Part shown: positions 52,481-62,090 of the stretch, piece by piece
Position numbering within the stretch: the stretch's first letter is position 1
How the letters are laid out: each line of letters opens with the position of its first letter
Assembly: GCF_023898315.1 (NCBI RefSeq)
Contig: NC_064619.1
Coordinates: forward strand, 500,064,594-500,128,593
Reading direction: 5' to 3'
Length of the DNA: 64,000 nucleotides
DNA from: Schistocerca nitens
Taxonomy: Eukaryota; Arthropoda; Insecta; Orthoptera; Acrididae
Program-made: the position numbers and the translations under genes
The notes under the pieces: model-generated
The model's database searches: none
What the model saw: only the letters and a program-made list of their open reading frames with translations
What the model was told of the DNA's origin: nothing

Positions 52481-53078
52481 GATGCTTCATCTACAGGTTT
52501 TGATCAGGATTGCGACTATTATAATACGTGAGATATGTAGCCGTATCTTTTGATTGTTTAAGTTATTTACACTACTAAGGGGCCTTAGACCTTAGTATAT
52601 GGCATGAATTTCAACTTGATGCCTCTAGCCAACAGACGGACAGACAGATGGACAACAAAGAGATCCAACAAGGACTCCGCTTTTAGGGACTGAGATACAT
52701 AAGTCTAAAACACCCAGCATTCCATTTACATCGTGAACTTAACGTAATTTTAAACATGGATAGCCGTCTGTGGATGAACCTGTCTGAACGAATCCTCTAC
52801 TCGATTTAACAAGTAGCTTTATTGAAAGTGGCTGGTAGCTTTCACTTCTGTAAGAATCAAACTGGAATATGCTTAGTTATTCCTGGTGTCTGCATGCATT
52901 ATACAGATCAGTTCGTATTACTTACGTATGTTCTGTTTGGAAACTTGTGTTCATCTAATTTTTTTCCTACCACATACGCCTGACCTGTTACATACAAGCT
53001 AACATTGGGTGTTACTTCACAATAGTATTGAAAAAATCGTACAAGTTCACTGAAACGTTACTGTAGAGTCGCTTCCTA
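52481..53078. other. Unassigned sequence
   Basis: No recognised element apart from AACAGACGGACAGACAGATG at about 52631, a short purine repeat. Confidence 0.5.
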
Positions 53079-53282
53079 AGAGCTAGCCGAGGTGGCCGAG
53101 CGGCTCTAGGCGCTTCAGTCTGGAACCACACGACAGCTACGGTCGCAGGTTCGAATCCTGCCTCGGGCATGGACGTGTGTGATGTCCTTAGGTTAGTTAG
53201 GTTTAAGTAGTTCTAAGTTCTAGGGGACTGCTGACCTCAGATGTTAAGTCCCATAGTGCTCAGAGCTATTTGAACCATTTTT
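53079..53282 (+). mobile_element. tRNA-derived SINE (family 1)
   Basis: Head AGCTAGCCGAGGTGGCCGAG, B-box GGTTCGAATCC, full body, tail GAGCTATTTGAACCATTTTT. Target duplication TCGCTTCCTA at 53069-53078 and 53283-53292. Confidence 0.94.
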
Positions 53283-53292
53283 TCGCTTCCTA

Positions 53293-56200
53293 CGACTTCT
53301 TGTCCCATTTGATCCTGTTTTCGTCATTCTCTGCACCGTTTGTGTCCAGTATAGTTCCATTAACTCTCGCAGGAGGGCTGGCAGTGGAGTGATGAATCTT
53401 CAATGTTTATCTGACGTTAAATGCAAGCAACTTGTGCTTTGCATCAGTATGTGAATACTTTATGTCATTCAAGTGTAATCCAGATCCACATTTATCATGT
53501 CCTTCCTTTTTTTACCCCACCTTGTCTGTTCTATAATGTGAGTAAATGGGTGTTTTCATGTTTCTTTTCGGGTTTGCTTTGTGTTTAGAAGTTGAGTTGC
53601 TATTCGTCTTCTGAAACCACAAGTTAACCAACCTTGAATCTCTTACCTGGGAGAAGAGGTCTATCTCATTTGTTTGAGAGTTGTTTGTCTGTTAGCTGGG
53701 TAGCGGAAAAGACCTGTCTGGTCACTTTCGTTTCACGCAAGAGTTTTCTGGCTGCTCCGAGCGGAGCTTCACTCTACTGTTAGCTGTTGATGAGTGTGGT
53801 TCACAGCTCTTAAGTTACCCTTAAACTACCAATAAAGAAAGAGATCGTAGCTTTAACCGTGGTCTTCATGTGTTAACTCGTTGAGAATACTTAAATCTAA
53901 CTGAAGTGTTCCGACTAATTCTTCTGGAAGTCCTATGCATTACTGGTGGTAGGCAATGCATGATTTTATCGTTTATCCTTGGTCGAAGTTTTCTCTGTTC
54001 TTTTGGAACATTGTGATGTGGAGTGCGCTCCACGGAATATGGTTAGGCTCAGCTAGGGTGCTTTTAATCTTGTCTGAATGTGAGCGAAATTGTTACTTTG
54101 TGTGTCTGCTACTTTTTTTTTCCATTTGCTGTACTTTTCTCTCACCTGTTACAGTGTCTGTCTTATTTTGCCGTTGTACTACGTATTCTTTATTCTGTGA
54201 GCCTACAACTCCGTTATTCCATCTCTATACGGTGTCCTTTCTAGTTTAATTGATCAGTGCCGAGTACATTAATTAAGCTATCGCATTTTCGTTTTTTGTG
54301 GGAACTTTTGGTAAGTGCCTTTGTTTAGTAGGAACCACTTGTTCCTTAAAACCCTGGGGTCTTCCATCTTGCTGGTTTTGATATCAATTGGCAGTGATTC
54401 ATGATCTATTTGTTCTAGTAGGCGTGTTTCCTTATTGATTCTATACATCTGTGATTTTCTTTTATTCCTGTTTGGAACTGTTAAATGTGTGAGTGAGTCC
54501 AACACATGGTCAATTCGGTTCATTGTACATTGTGAGTGCGAATTCTCGCGTCGTGTGTTTATGCTGACAAGTTAGTTAAATTGTGCAACGCAATGTTATT
54601 TTATCAAAGCAGATTAATTTATTTTATATTCAGGCACCAGTTAAGAATATTGATAGGATGTCCACCCACGATTTCTTGTGGCTATCTCTGGATAAACATG
54701 TTTAGTAAAATGTCATGTAGTGTGTCCTATTACCTTCTTTACATCTCGCCAAATAACTACGTAATTTGCAAGTTAATGCTTTTAGTGTCCTTGGTCTTTA
54801 AAATATTAGACTGATTTCAAATGCTGCACAAAGAAAGTTATTGATAAATTTTTTGAGTTTATTTAACAATATTACCTACTATGACTTTTTATCTAGTTCA
54901 CCGCAACTGAAATTTTATTACTTTTTCTTTTGAAGAAGCAGTCTAATTATTTCCAGTACAGTCTTTTATCCTATATTAGGAAAGGCTTGGGCTGGTGAAG
55001 ACAATAGGATTTAATTTGTCCCTTGTACGTGGGTTAACCACTGCTTGCCAACAAATTTTACGTGTGCATGCAAACCGGTACTTGACGTGCGTCGATTCAT
55101 TCAAATGCCAGCAGGAAGATATAGACGTGTGGCTAATATCATTCAGATAAAAGGTTGATAACATGTTTCCTTAGTATTTTAACAACGTGGCACAATTTGA
55201 TAGTGCATACAGAATGAACAAACGTGAAATAGGGTTGTATAGCTTACTATCGGGCAACACGCCTATAATTTGTTTCTTGAGCAGTAATTTAAATTTACTT
55301 TTACATGGAGGAAAGAATACTGAAATGGGAGAACTGGTTAACCACGGTCTTGTCCGCCACCACAGTACTTCAAGTATTTCACACTCGCAAATTCCCTACG
55401 ACTTAATGTTTCCTCTACTGCTAAACTGTCCAATAGCTGTGTCTTTACATCATTAGAAAGATTCTGTTACTGGTTTCTTAATGCTAAAATACGCTACAGT
55501 TGTGTTAATTTACTGATACTTAAATCACGCTATGGTGCAAGGCTGACAGGCGCTATTATCATCGGAAGCTTGGGGGGGAGGGGTGACTTTTCCAGGGAAG
55601 TAGTTTCCTTGCAACTGTTTCCTCGTCTTTTAGCTGAGTTTCTACAGAACTTCGCAGAGAGTTTATCAGTGTCTGCAGGGCTTTTTCCTCTCTGCGTAAG
55701 GAGGAAAGAATGTTACAGGGAATAGAGCGGCATTTTTCATGGCTGCATTGTGGCTAGGTGGCGGCCGGACGGAGTAAAAACACTTTTGTCTCTTAACGTC
55801 CAAGGCTGTTCATTTTGGCGCGTGCGCAGTTCTGAGCGTCTCTTGGAAAGGCTTGTCGTCTCCATTTGCATGTCGTATATAACGTGATCGAAAATCTCTA
55901 AACACCACGCTGAAAACAAAGTGTGTGTCACCATCCGTTACTTTCGAGGGTAGGGAAGTATGTACAAAAGTCGTTCACAGCATCATGCTCGAAGAGCAGA
56001 ATGAGTTCGAATAGAGAATGATTTCAGAGGACAGCAACTGTTACGTAGGTCTCACAAGAGAGATGTGTGCACTGATTCACTGGCACTTACGTTATTGTGA
56101 AGAGGAAATTATAGACAAACTGTGAACCCAACCATCGCTGTGATGTAGCTCAGCTCCTGAAGTCTATAATAAAACTATTTGTGGAAGTGCGAAAAGACCG

Positions 56201-57343
56201 CTTTCGTGGTCCTGCTGCTGCACTTGTCGTAAGGCGACCATTGCTTGTTGTCAAACCGTCAATTTATTGACCGTCTGAGTACAGGTATTGGCGTATTGTC
56301 GATTCTACAAATATCGAGTGATAGCTCTAAAAATATTCTCAGTATTGTCGATACATAGTGAGTGTTTGGGGTCAAGTGTTGACAGTTTGACAATATTCTC
56401 TAGTCAGATGTTGACACTTTTATGAAACAGCCACACGGCGTTAATTGCCTTCGATTCAGTTTCTCGAGGACGCTTTTAACACTAATCAGTTTAACAGAGC
56501 TATCCAAGGGTGATCATTGTATACACCACATTGGGATGGTCAACCGAGGATTCTCTATGAGATTGCTTACTTTAATTATTTGAAAATATAGTGTAGGTGG
56601 ACGAATTACATACGAGTTATGAAAAAGGCTTCCACTTCGAATAACACGTCTTATATCTGCAATGACTAGTAAGAGTTCCGCGAAATGTATGTGGATTTCA
56701 CCAAATTATCATAAAATGTAAAAAAGTATTAGATACGTCAATTATATGACACAACTTTGCCACACAAATAGAATTGGTTCACGGGTTTCGATATTATTTT
56801 AATATTTGCGTCTGCTCATATTACATAACTAAGCTTCAAGCATACGAATGACCTGAGAAATCTCGTAGTTACTCCTACTCTCTCGTCCACAGCGACTGAT
56901 CCTTTAACTTACTTCTTTCTCTACTCCATTACGTACCGTATCTACATTGTTGTACGATGCATGACTGATACGAAAATAGTTTATGGAATCTTTCGGGAGC
57001 GTGATTCTGATTTCTCCATGAATTAACATATGGCAAATCGCTCCACTTTTTCTGCCATTTTCCTATCAGCTTCCTTCTTTTCATTTCTTTTTTCTTTTGT
57101 TACATTTAATATAATTGCGGCACGTGCTTTCTTTTTCGGTGTACGACATCTTAACCTTACAAAATTGCATTACAAACTGAAAATATTGATAATAATATTG
57201 ATGGTGTGTGGACTGATTCAGTATATTGAAGGTTTAACAAATTAGTATTGTCAATAAATATTGAACATGTGCAAGCCCCTAAGAAAGCCGTAGAATCAAA
57301 CAGGGCCGTCGTTACTCTCTGGAGCATAGGAATAAAGCGGTGA
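53293..57343. other. Unassigned sequence, about 4 kb
   Basis: No transposase, LINE, SINE or host gene recognised. Polypyrimidine-rich runs around 53500-54200. AATAAAG near 53832 is a possible polyadenylation signal. A G run lies at 55572-55581. A candidate non-coding or regulatory region cannot be argued from the sequence. Confidence 0.45.
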
Positions 57344-57354
57344 TTTACGATACA

Positions 57355-57555
57355 AAAATGTTCAAATTTGTGTGAAATCTTATGGGACTTAACTGCTAAG
57401 GTCATCAGTCCCTAAGCTTTCACACTATTTAACCTAAATTATCCTAAGGACAAACACACACACCTACGCCCGAGGGAGGACTCGAACCTCCTCCGGGACC
57501 AGCCGCACAGTCAATAACTGGAGCGCCCTAGACCGCTCGGCTAATCCCGCGCGGC
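57355..57555 (-). mobile_element. tRNA-derived SINE (family 3), full length
   Basis: Minus copy: inverse tail AAAATGTTCAAATTTGTGTG, body GACTTAACTGCTAAGGTCAT, inverse B-box GACTCGAACCTCC, and head end AGACCGCTCGGCTAATCCCG then CGCGGC. Target duplication TTTACGATACA at 57344-57354 and 57556-57566. It provides the missing head of the copies at 14692 and 25527. Confidence 0.94.
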
Positions 57556-57659
57556 TTTACGATACACTGTGTCGAGATTACACTTATGAGCCAAAATATT
57601 ATTATCGCTTGATTATTGCCGTGATGGTCTATTTCTGGAATACAATACAATTTTCAAAG

Positions 57660-57900
57660 TGCTTCATTCGAAGACTTTATTGCAGTCAAGTGTTCGAAGG
57701 AAGCATTTGGGAACTCACAACGTTCAGAAACAGCTGTCCCCAGTGTGCCAATATCGATAATTTTTGAGAGGTGCATATTGGGCCTGAAGATGGCATAATG
57801 TACTGCCGAAAATAAAGTGAAATAACTTCTTAATTTTCACTGCTATTTGGCGAATTTCTCTGTAAATATTTGACCAGGCGGTGTTCCACGTCCACAATGA
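57660..57900. mobile_element. MITE, copy B (related to 38640-38960)
   Basis: The loop (CAGTCAAGTGTTCGAAGGAA, AATATCGATAATTTTTGAGA, GGGCCTGAAGATGGCATAAT) matches copy A in the same orientation. Its right arm (GTGAAATAACTTCTTAATTT, TTTGGCGAATTTCTCTGTAA, ATATTTGACCAGGCGGTGTT, CCACGTCCACAATGAATCAA) matches the inverse of copy A's left arm and its outer flank. The left arm is degraded. Indicates the two arms have exchanged or were homogenised unequally. Confidence 0.65.
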
Positions 57901-58589
57901 ATCAACAGAGACAAGTAAAGGCTGCCACAAGAGCGGAGAAGAGGCGCAGACCCCCCCCCCCCCCAAGTGTTTTCTTACGCCTTTGCAGCCAGAAAGTTAT
58001 TTGTGTCAGAGCGCAGTGCCGCGCAGCCGATTCTCTATGTAATCGGAGATAAATTGTAAATATCGCTCACGACGACAGTATCGTCGTAGTACAGATCAGG
58101 ATTGTACTCTGATGTAAAACTGTTATTCTTGAACCAAGCGCTAAAGTCTTAACTGTCAGCGACAGTATCTCCCACCTGTCATCTGTGTGGACACAAATTG
58201 TTTCTAAAGTGAAGTGTTTACCTTGTTCAAGTTTTAATAAATTACTAATAGTTTGTGTATGTTGCTCGACGTCCTCCTGAATTAGATTTGCTACAGTACG
58301 CCAGATATGCTGAATATTAGTTTCTGAGTTTAAAAAAAGACCCGATAAAATAACAAAGGCATTTTATTCGAGAGGTTTTCTGCACAGCTTTGAAATCTAC
58401 TTCGTTCTCACATCTCACCACTGTTGATTAACATGGAGACACTGTCATTTCCTGGGATAGCTCAAGAAATCACATTGTCAAAAACTCTATTTTCCCTTGA
58501 TGATAACATTACGACATGCATGATGGAGTTCTGCCACATTCACCTAGGGCGTGTGTATTGTGTATTGAACCGGAAACCTAGAAACGACG
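57901..58589. other. Unassigned sequence with a C run
   Basis: A run of 14 C at 57951-57964 follows the MITE. The rest is AT-rich without recognisable ends. Confidence 0.5.
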
Positions 58590-58780
58590 GAGAGGCTTCG
58601 TCCTGACGTAGCCCTCACTGGTTCACAGCCCCACAGCAGTGCACCCAACTCACCGCCGCCCCACGCCGAATCCCGGATTGTTGTGCGGTTCGGCACTCAG
58701 TGGACACCGCCGGGAACGTCTTGTACCAGACGAGTGTAGCCCCAAATGATTGCGTGGTAGAGTAATTATGGTACTTGGCC
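58590..58780 (+). repeat. GC-rich interspersed repeat fragment
   Basis: CACCGCCGCCCCACGCCGAA and ACACCGCCGGGAACGTCTTG followed by AGTGTAGCCCCAAATGATTG and GTGGTAGAGTAATTATGGTA. I recall this block as part of a common locust repeat; class unknown. No coding signal. Confidence 0.4.
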
Positions 58781-59279
58781 CAAGCGGAAAGCTATTTATC
58801 TACAAATGCTGAAGACTATGTGTAAGATGTAATAAATTCAGTTCTCATCTATTTCCTACTAAACCGGCCTGTTTTACAGTATCATCGGTTCACATCGCTT
58901 CTAGATTGACAAAATGTTCCAAATGTGTAATTATTTGTGATGTTCATAAAAGAATTATCATTCTTTTTATTTAACCGGATCAGATTAGTGTCTCCTGGCC
59001 CTCTCTCACATCGGACCAATGCTTTAGATACACAGTACTTCAACACCACAGGTACTGAAGAAATGACATTATAATATGATAAATAGCAATAAAACAGTAT
59101 ATTAATAGAATTAAATTAAATTAAATTTAGACTGCTATAATACAATGCAAAAGTAGAAGAAAAATGGCATTTAGCACAGTAGGTAAACCTTTGTGATCTG
59201 GTCTCGTACTGCATAATACACTTAACGTAAGTACAACTAGATGAGAAACACAGCACTGACCGAGTATTTATTTATTCGA
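58781..59279. other. Unassigned sequence
   Basis: AT-rich; AAATTAAATTAAATTT near 59112 is a short low-complexity tract. Confidence 0.5.
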
Positions 59280-59394
59280 ATCTTCTATTAGTCCATTCCC
59301 CCCTCCTTCCTTTCTCCATCTGTCATCCCCTTCCCCCTGTCTCTGTCCTTCTCCTCTTGCCTCCTCTTTGTCCCTTCTCCCCACCCTCTCTGTC
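59280..59394. repeat. Pyrimidine-rich tract (CT-rich)
   Basis: Over 110 bp of almost only C and T on the plus strand, adjoining the break point of the LINE below. It is not part of the LINE family text, so it marks a deletion or an unrelated low-complexity tract. Confidence 0.8.
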
Positions 59395-59404
59395 TCCGAT
59401 TCTA

Positions 59405-60745
59405 TTACTGGATCCCTGTCTCTTCTAAATCGACTCCTGTTTCTTCTTCTATCACATCAGACAAATCTTCACCCTCATAGAGGCTTTCAATGTATTCTTT
59501 CCACCTATCTGCACTCTCCTCTGCATTTAACAGTGGAATTCCCGTTGCACTCTTAATGTTACCACCGTTGCATTTAATGTCACCAAAGGTTGTTTTGACT
59601 TTCCTGTATGCTGAGTCTGTCCTTCCGACAATCATATCTTTTTCGATGTCTTCACATTTTTCCTGTAGCCATTTCGTCTTAGCTTCCCTGCACTTCCTAT
59701 TTATTTCATTCCTCAGCGACTTGTATTTCTGTATTCCTGATTTTCCCGGAACATGTTTGTACTTCCTCCTTTCATCAATCAACTGAAGTATTTCTTCTGT
59801 TACCCATGGTTTCTTCGCAGCTACCTTCTTTGTACCTATGTTTTCCTTCCCAACTTCTTTGGTGGCCCTTTTTAGAGTTGTCCATTCCTCTTCAACTGTA
59901 CTGCCTACTGCGCTATTCCTTACTGCTCTATCTATAGCGTTAGAGAACTTCAAACGTATCTCGTCATTCCTTAGTACTTCCGTATCCCACTTCTTTGCGT
60001 ATTGATTCTTCCTGACTAATGTCTTGAACTTCAGCCTACTCTTCATCACTATTATATTGTGATCTGAGTCTATATCTGCTCCTGGGTACGCCTTACAATA
60101 CAGTATCTGATTTCGGAATCTCTGTCTGACCATGATGTAATCTAATTGAAATCTTCCCATATCTCCCGGCCTTTTCCAAGTATACCTCCTCCTCTTGTGA
60201 TTCTTGAACAGGGTATTCGCTATTACTAGCTGAAACTTGTTACAGAACTCAATTAGTCTTTCTCCTCTTTCATTCCTTGTCCCAAGCTCATATTCTCCTG
60301 TAACCTTTTCTTCTACTCCTTCCCCTACAACTGCATTCCAGTCGCCCATGACTATTAGGTTTTCGTCCCCCTTCACATACTGCATTACCCTTTCAATATC
60401 CTCATACACTTTCTCTATTTGTTCATCTTCAGCTTGCGACGTCGGTATGTATACCTGAACTATCGTTGTCGGTGTTGGTCTGCTGTCGATTCTGATTAGA
60501 ACAACCCGGTCACTGAACTGTTCACAGTAACACACCCTCTGCCATACCTTCCTATTCATAACGAGTCCTACACCTGTTATACCATTTTCTGCTGCTGTTG
60601 ATATTACCCGATACTCATCTGACCAGAAATCCTTGTCTTCCTTCCACTTCATTTCACTGACCCCTACTATATCTAGGTTGACCCTTGCCTTTCCCTTTTC
60701 AAAATTTCTAGTTTCCCTACCACGTTCAAGCTTCTGACATTGCAC
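59405..60745 (-). pseudogene. LINE apurinic-type endonuclease domain, long open frame
   Basis: An open frame of 446 codons covers most of an exonuclease-endonuclease-phosphatase (APE-type) domain, which nicks target DNA for reverse transcription. Seen: VGVSEMKWKED (catalytic Glu31 of the frame), GITGVGLVMNRKVWQRV, IVMGDWNAVVG (Asp135 and Asn137), RFQLDYIMVRQRFRNQ (Asp202), and IDSDHNIIV (Asp228, His229). A basic linker KEVGKENIGTKKVAAKKPWV and SLRNEINRKCREAKTKWL precede the break. The first residues lie in another frame upstream (LRIGACNVRSLNVVGKLEIL at about 60690-60770), so one frameshift separates the first motif from the rest. It ends at a stop just past EETGVDLEETGIQ, probably a one-base loss relative to the family, before the reverse transcriptase. 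Not functional alone. Confidence 0.88.
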
Positions 60746-61151
60746 GCTCCGATTCGTAGAACGTTATCCTTTCGTTGATTATTCAGTCTTTTTCTCATGG
60801 TAACCTCCCCCTTGGCAGTCCCCTCCCGGAGATCCGAATGGGGGACTATTCCGGAATCTTTTGCCAATGGAGAGATCATCATGACACTTTTTCAATTACA
60901 GGCCACATGTCCTGTGGATACACGTTACGTGTCTTTAATGCAGTGGTATCCATTGCCTTCTGCATCCTCATGTCGATGATCATTGCTGATTCTTCCGCCT
61001 TTAGGGGCAATTTCTCACCCCTTAGGACAAGAGAGTGCCCTGAACCTCTATTCGCTCCTCCGCCCTCTTTGACAAGGCCGTTGGCAGAATGAGGCTGACT
61101 TCTTATGCCGGAAGTCTTCGGCCGCCAATGCTGATTATTTATCAAAATTTA

Positions 61152-61227
61152 GGCAGTGGCGGGGATCGAACCCGGGACCTAAGACGTTTTCATTATGAAT
61201 CAAAGACGCTACCCCTAGACCACGGGT
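61152..61227 (-). other. tRNA-like 5' tract of the LINE
   Basis: Minus-strand text starts ACCCGTGGTCTAGGGGTAGC (A-box-like), has an anticodon-like loop TTCATAA and ends with the B-box GGGTTCGATCCCCGCCACTG. The acceptor ends do not pair well, the anticodon stem has a mismatch, and it runs straight into the LINE leader, so I read it as a tRNA-derived promoter module of the LINE, not a tRNA gene. Confidence 0.6.
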
Positions 61228-61256
61228 CATTCACTCACAACATCATAGAACCTTCA

Positions 61257-62090
61257 AAATCTATCGATTTCCTGGACGTCATTTGGCATGTACCGCTCAC
61301 AATGATCGTAACCTTGCATCAGAGGATATATGGACTCGTCTGGAATAACAAGTTTCGCCAGTTACGAAATTGACAGTGGACATCTCTATTGAACAGGCCT
61401 TGGAAGGCCCAACGGTACCGACCGACCTCCGTGTCATCCTCAGACCACAGGCGTCACTGGATGCGGATATGGAGAGACATGTGGTCTGCACACCGCTCTT
61501 CCGGCCGTATGTCAGTTTACAGGACCCGAGCCGCTACTTCTCAATCAAGTAGCTCCTCAGTTTGCCCCACAAGGGCTGAGTGCACCCAGGTTGCCAACTG
61601 CGTTCGGCAGAGCGGATGGTCAGCCATCCAAGTACTAGCCCAGCCCGACTGCGCTTAACTTCGGTGATCTGACGAGAACCGGTGTTATCACTGCGGCAAG
61701 GCCGTTGGCGGCAGTGGACATCGGAACGGCAAAACCGAAGGCGAGCTTACAAGATGTAGTCTCGAACAGGACGTCTGGTTAGTCCCTTCTCATAACCTCT
61801 TCATTACAGTCTAACGGACACAGCGGCTCCAGTGGCCCTTCCGATATCGTCTTGAAGTACTCTGGCGGTATCCGTACGAAGCCGCAACGCAGGGAGGCCA
61901 CATATCTGCCTTCGCGTGGGGTTGTACTGCGTCGGTAACCTTGTCCAGCTCGCCTTGCTTACTGACCTGTTTCCCTCTAGTGTGCCAGAACCTACGAAAA
62001 ATACATGACGAGGCACTGGCATCTACAGCAAACCGACCGAAACCCATCCTTTTTGGATCAAAGATACCGCCCTTGCAACTTGCACTGCAT
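61257..62090 (-). pseudogene. Tc1-like transposase N-terminal half, split by a 5S SINE
   Basis: Minus strand from about 62047: MGFGRFAVDASASS then, in a second frame, the helix-turn-helix tract WHTRGKQVSKQGELDKVTDA, QPHAKADMWPPCVAASYGYR and RYRKGHWSRC, followed by text corresponding to the plus strand around 61790-61730 (RRPVRDYIL-like) and, beyond the SINE, TGETCYSRRVHISSDARL at 61320-61370, the tract of the first catalytic motif. It matches the family of the plus-strand pseudogene at 15190-15895. The catalytic core beyond about 61257 is missing. Multiple frame breaks. Confidence 0.72.
61385..61711 (-). mobile_element. 5S rRNA-derived SINE
   Basis: Minus strand from 61711: GCCAACGGCCTTGCCGCAGT, ACACCGGTTCTCGTCAGATC, ACCGAAGTTAAGCGCAGTCG and ACTTGGATGGCTGACC form a near full 5S rRNA sequence to about 61595, followed by the same body type as at 20875-21188 (GAGGAGCTACTTGATTGAGA, CGGAAGAGCGGTGTGCAGAC). 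Target duplication CAGTGGACATC at 61374-61384 and 61712-61722. Inside a Tc1 pseudogene. Confidence 0.94.

Larger units (their letters stand above)
59395..61228 (-). mobile_element. LINE 5' half (endonuclease region), 3' part missing
   Basis: Minus-strand non-LTR retrotransposon, same family as the 3' fragment at 17786-18515. From its 5' side: a tRNA-like tract (61152-61227), a leader, an endonuclease coding region to 59405, then loss of the reverse transcriptase at about 59395, where pyrimidine-rich DNA begins. Together the two pieces outline one element whose full length would be several kb. The 3' deletion means it cannot move on its own. Confidence 0.85.

Noticed and set aside
61152..61227. 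Possible tRNA gene with a CAT-like anticodon
   Set aside because: Acceptor stem does not pair, the anticodon stem has a mismatch, and it runs into the LINE leader.
61595..61711. Possible 5S rRNA gene on the minus strand
   Set aside because: It is followed by a SINE body and bounded by an 11-bp target-site duplication inside a Tc1 pseudogene, so it is a retroposed SINE head.
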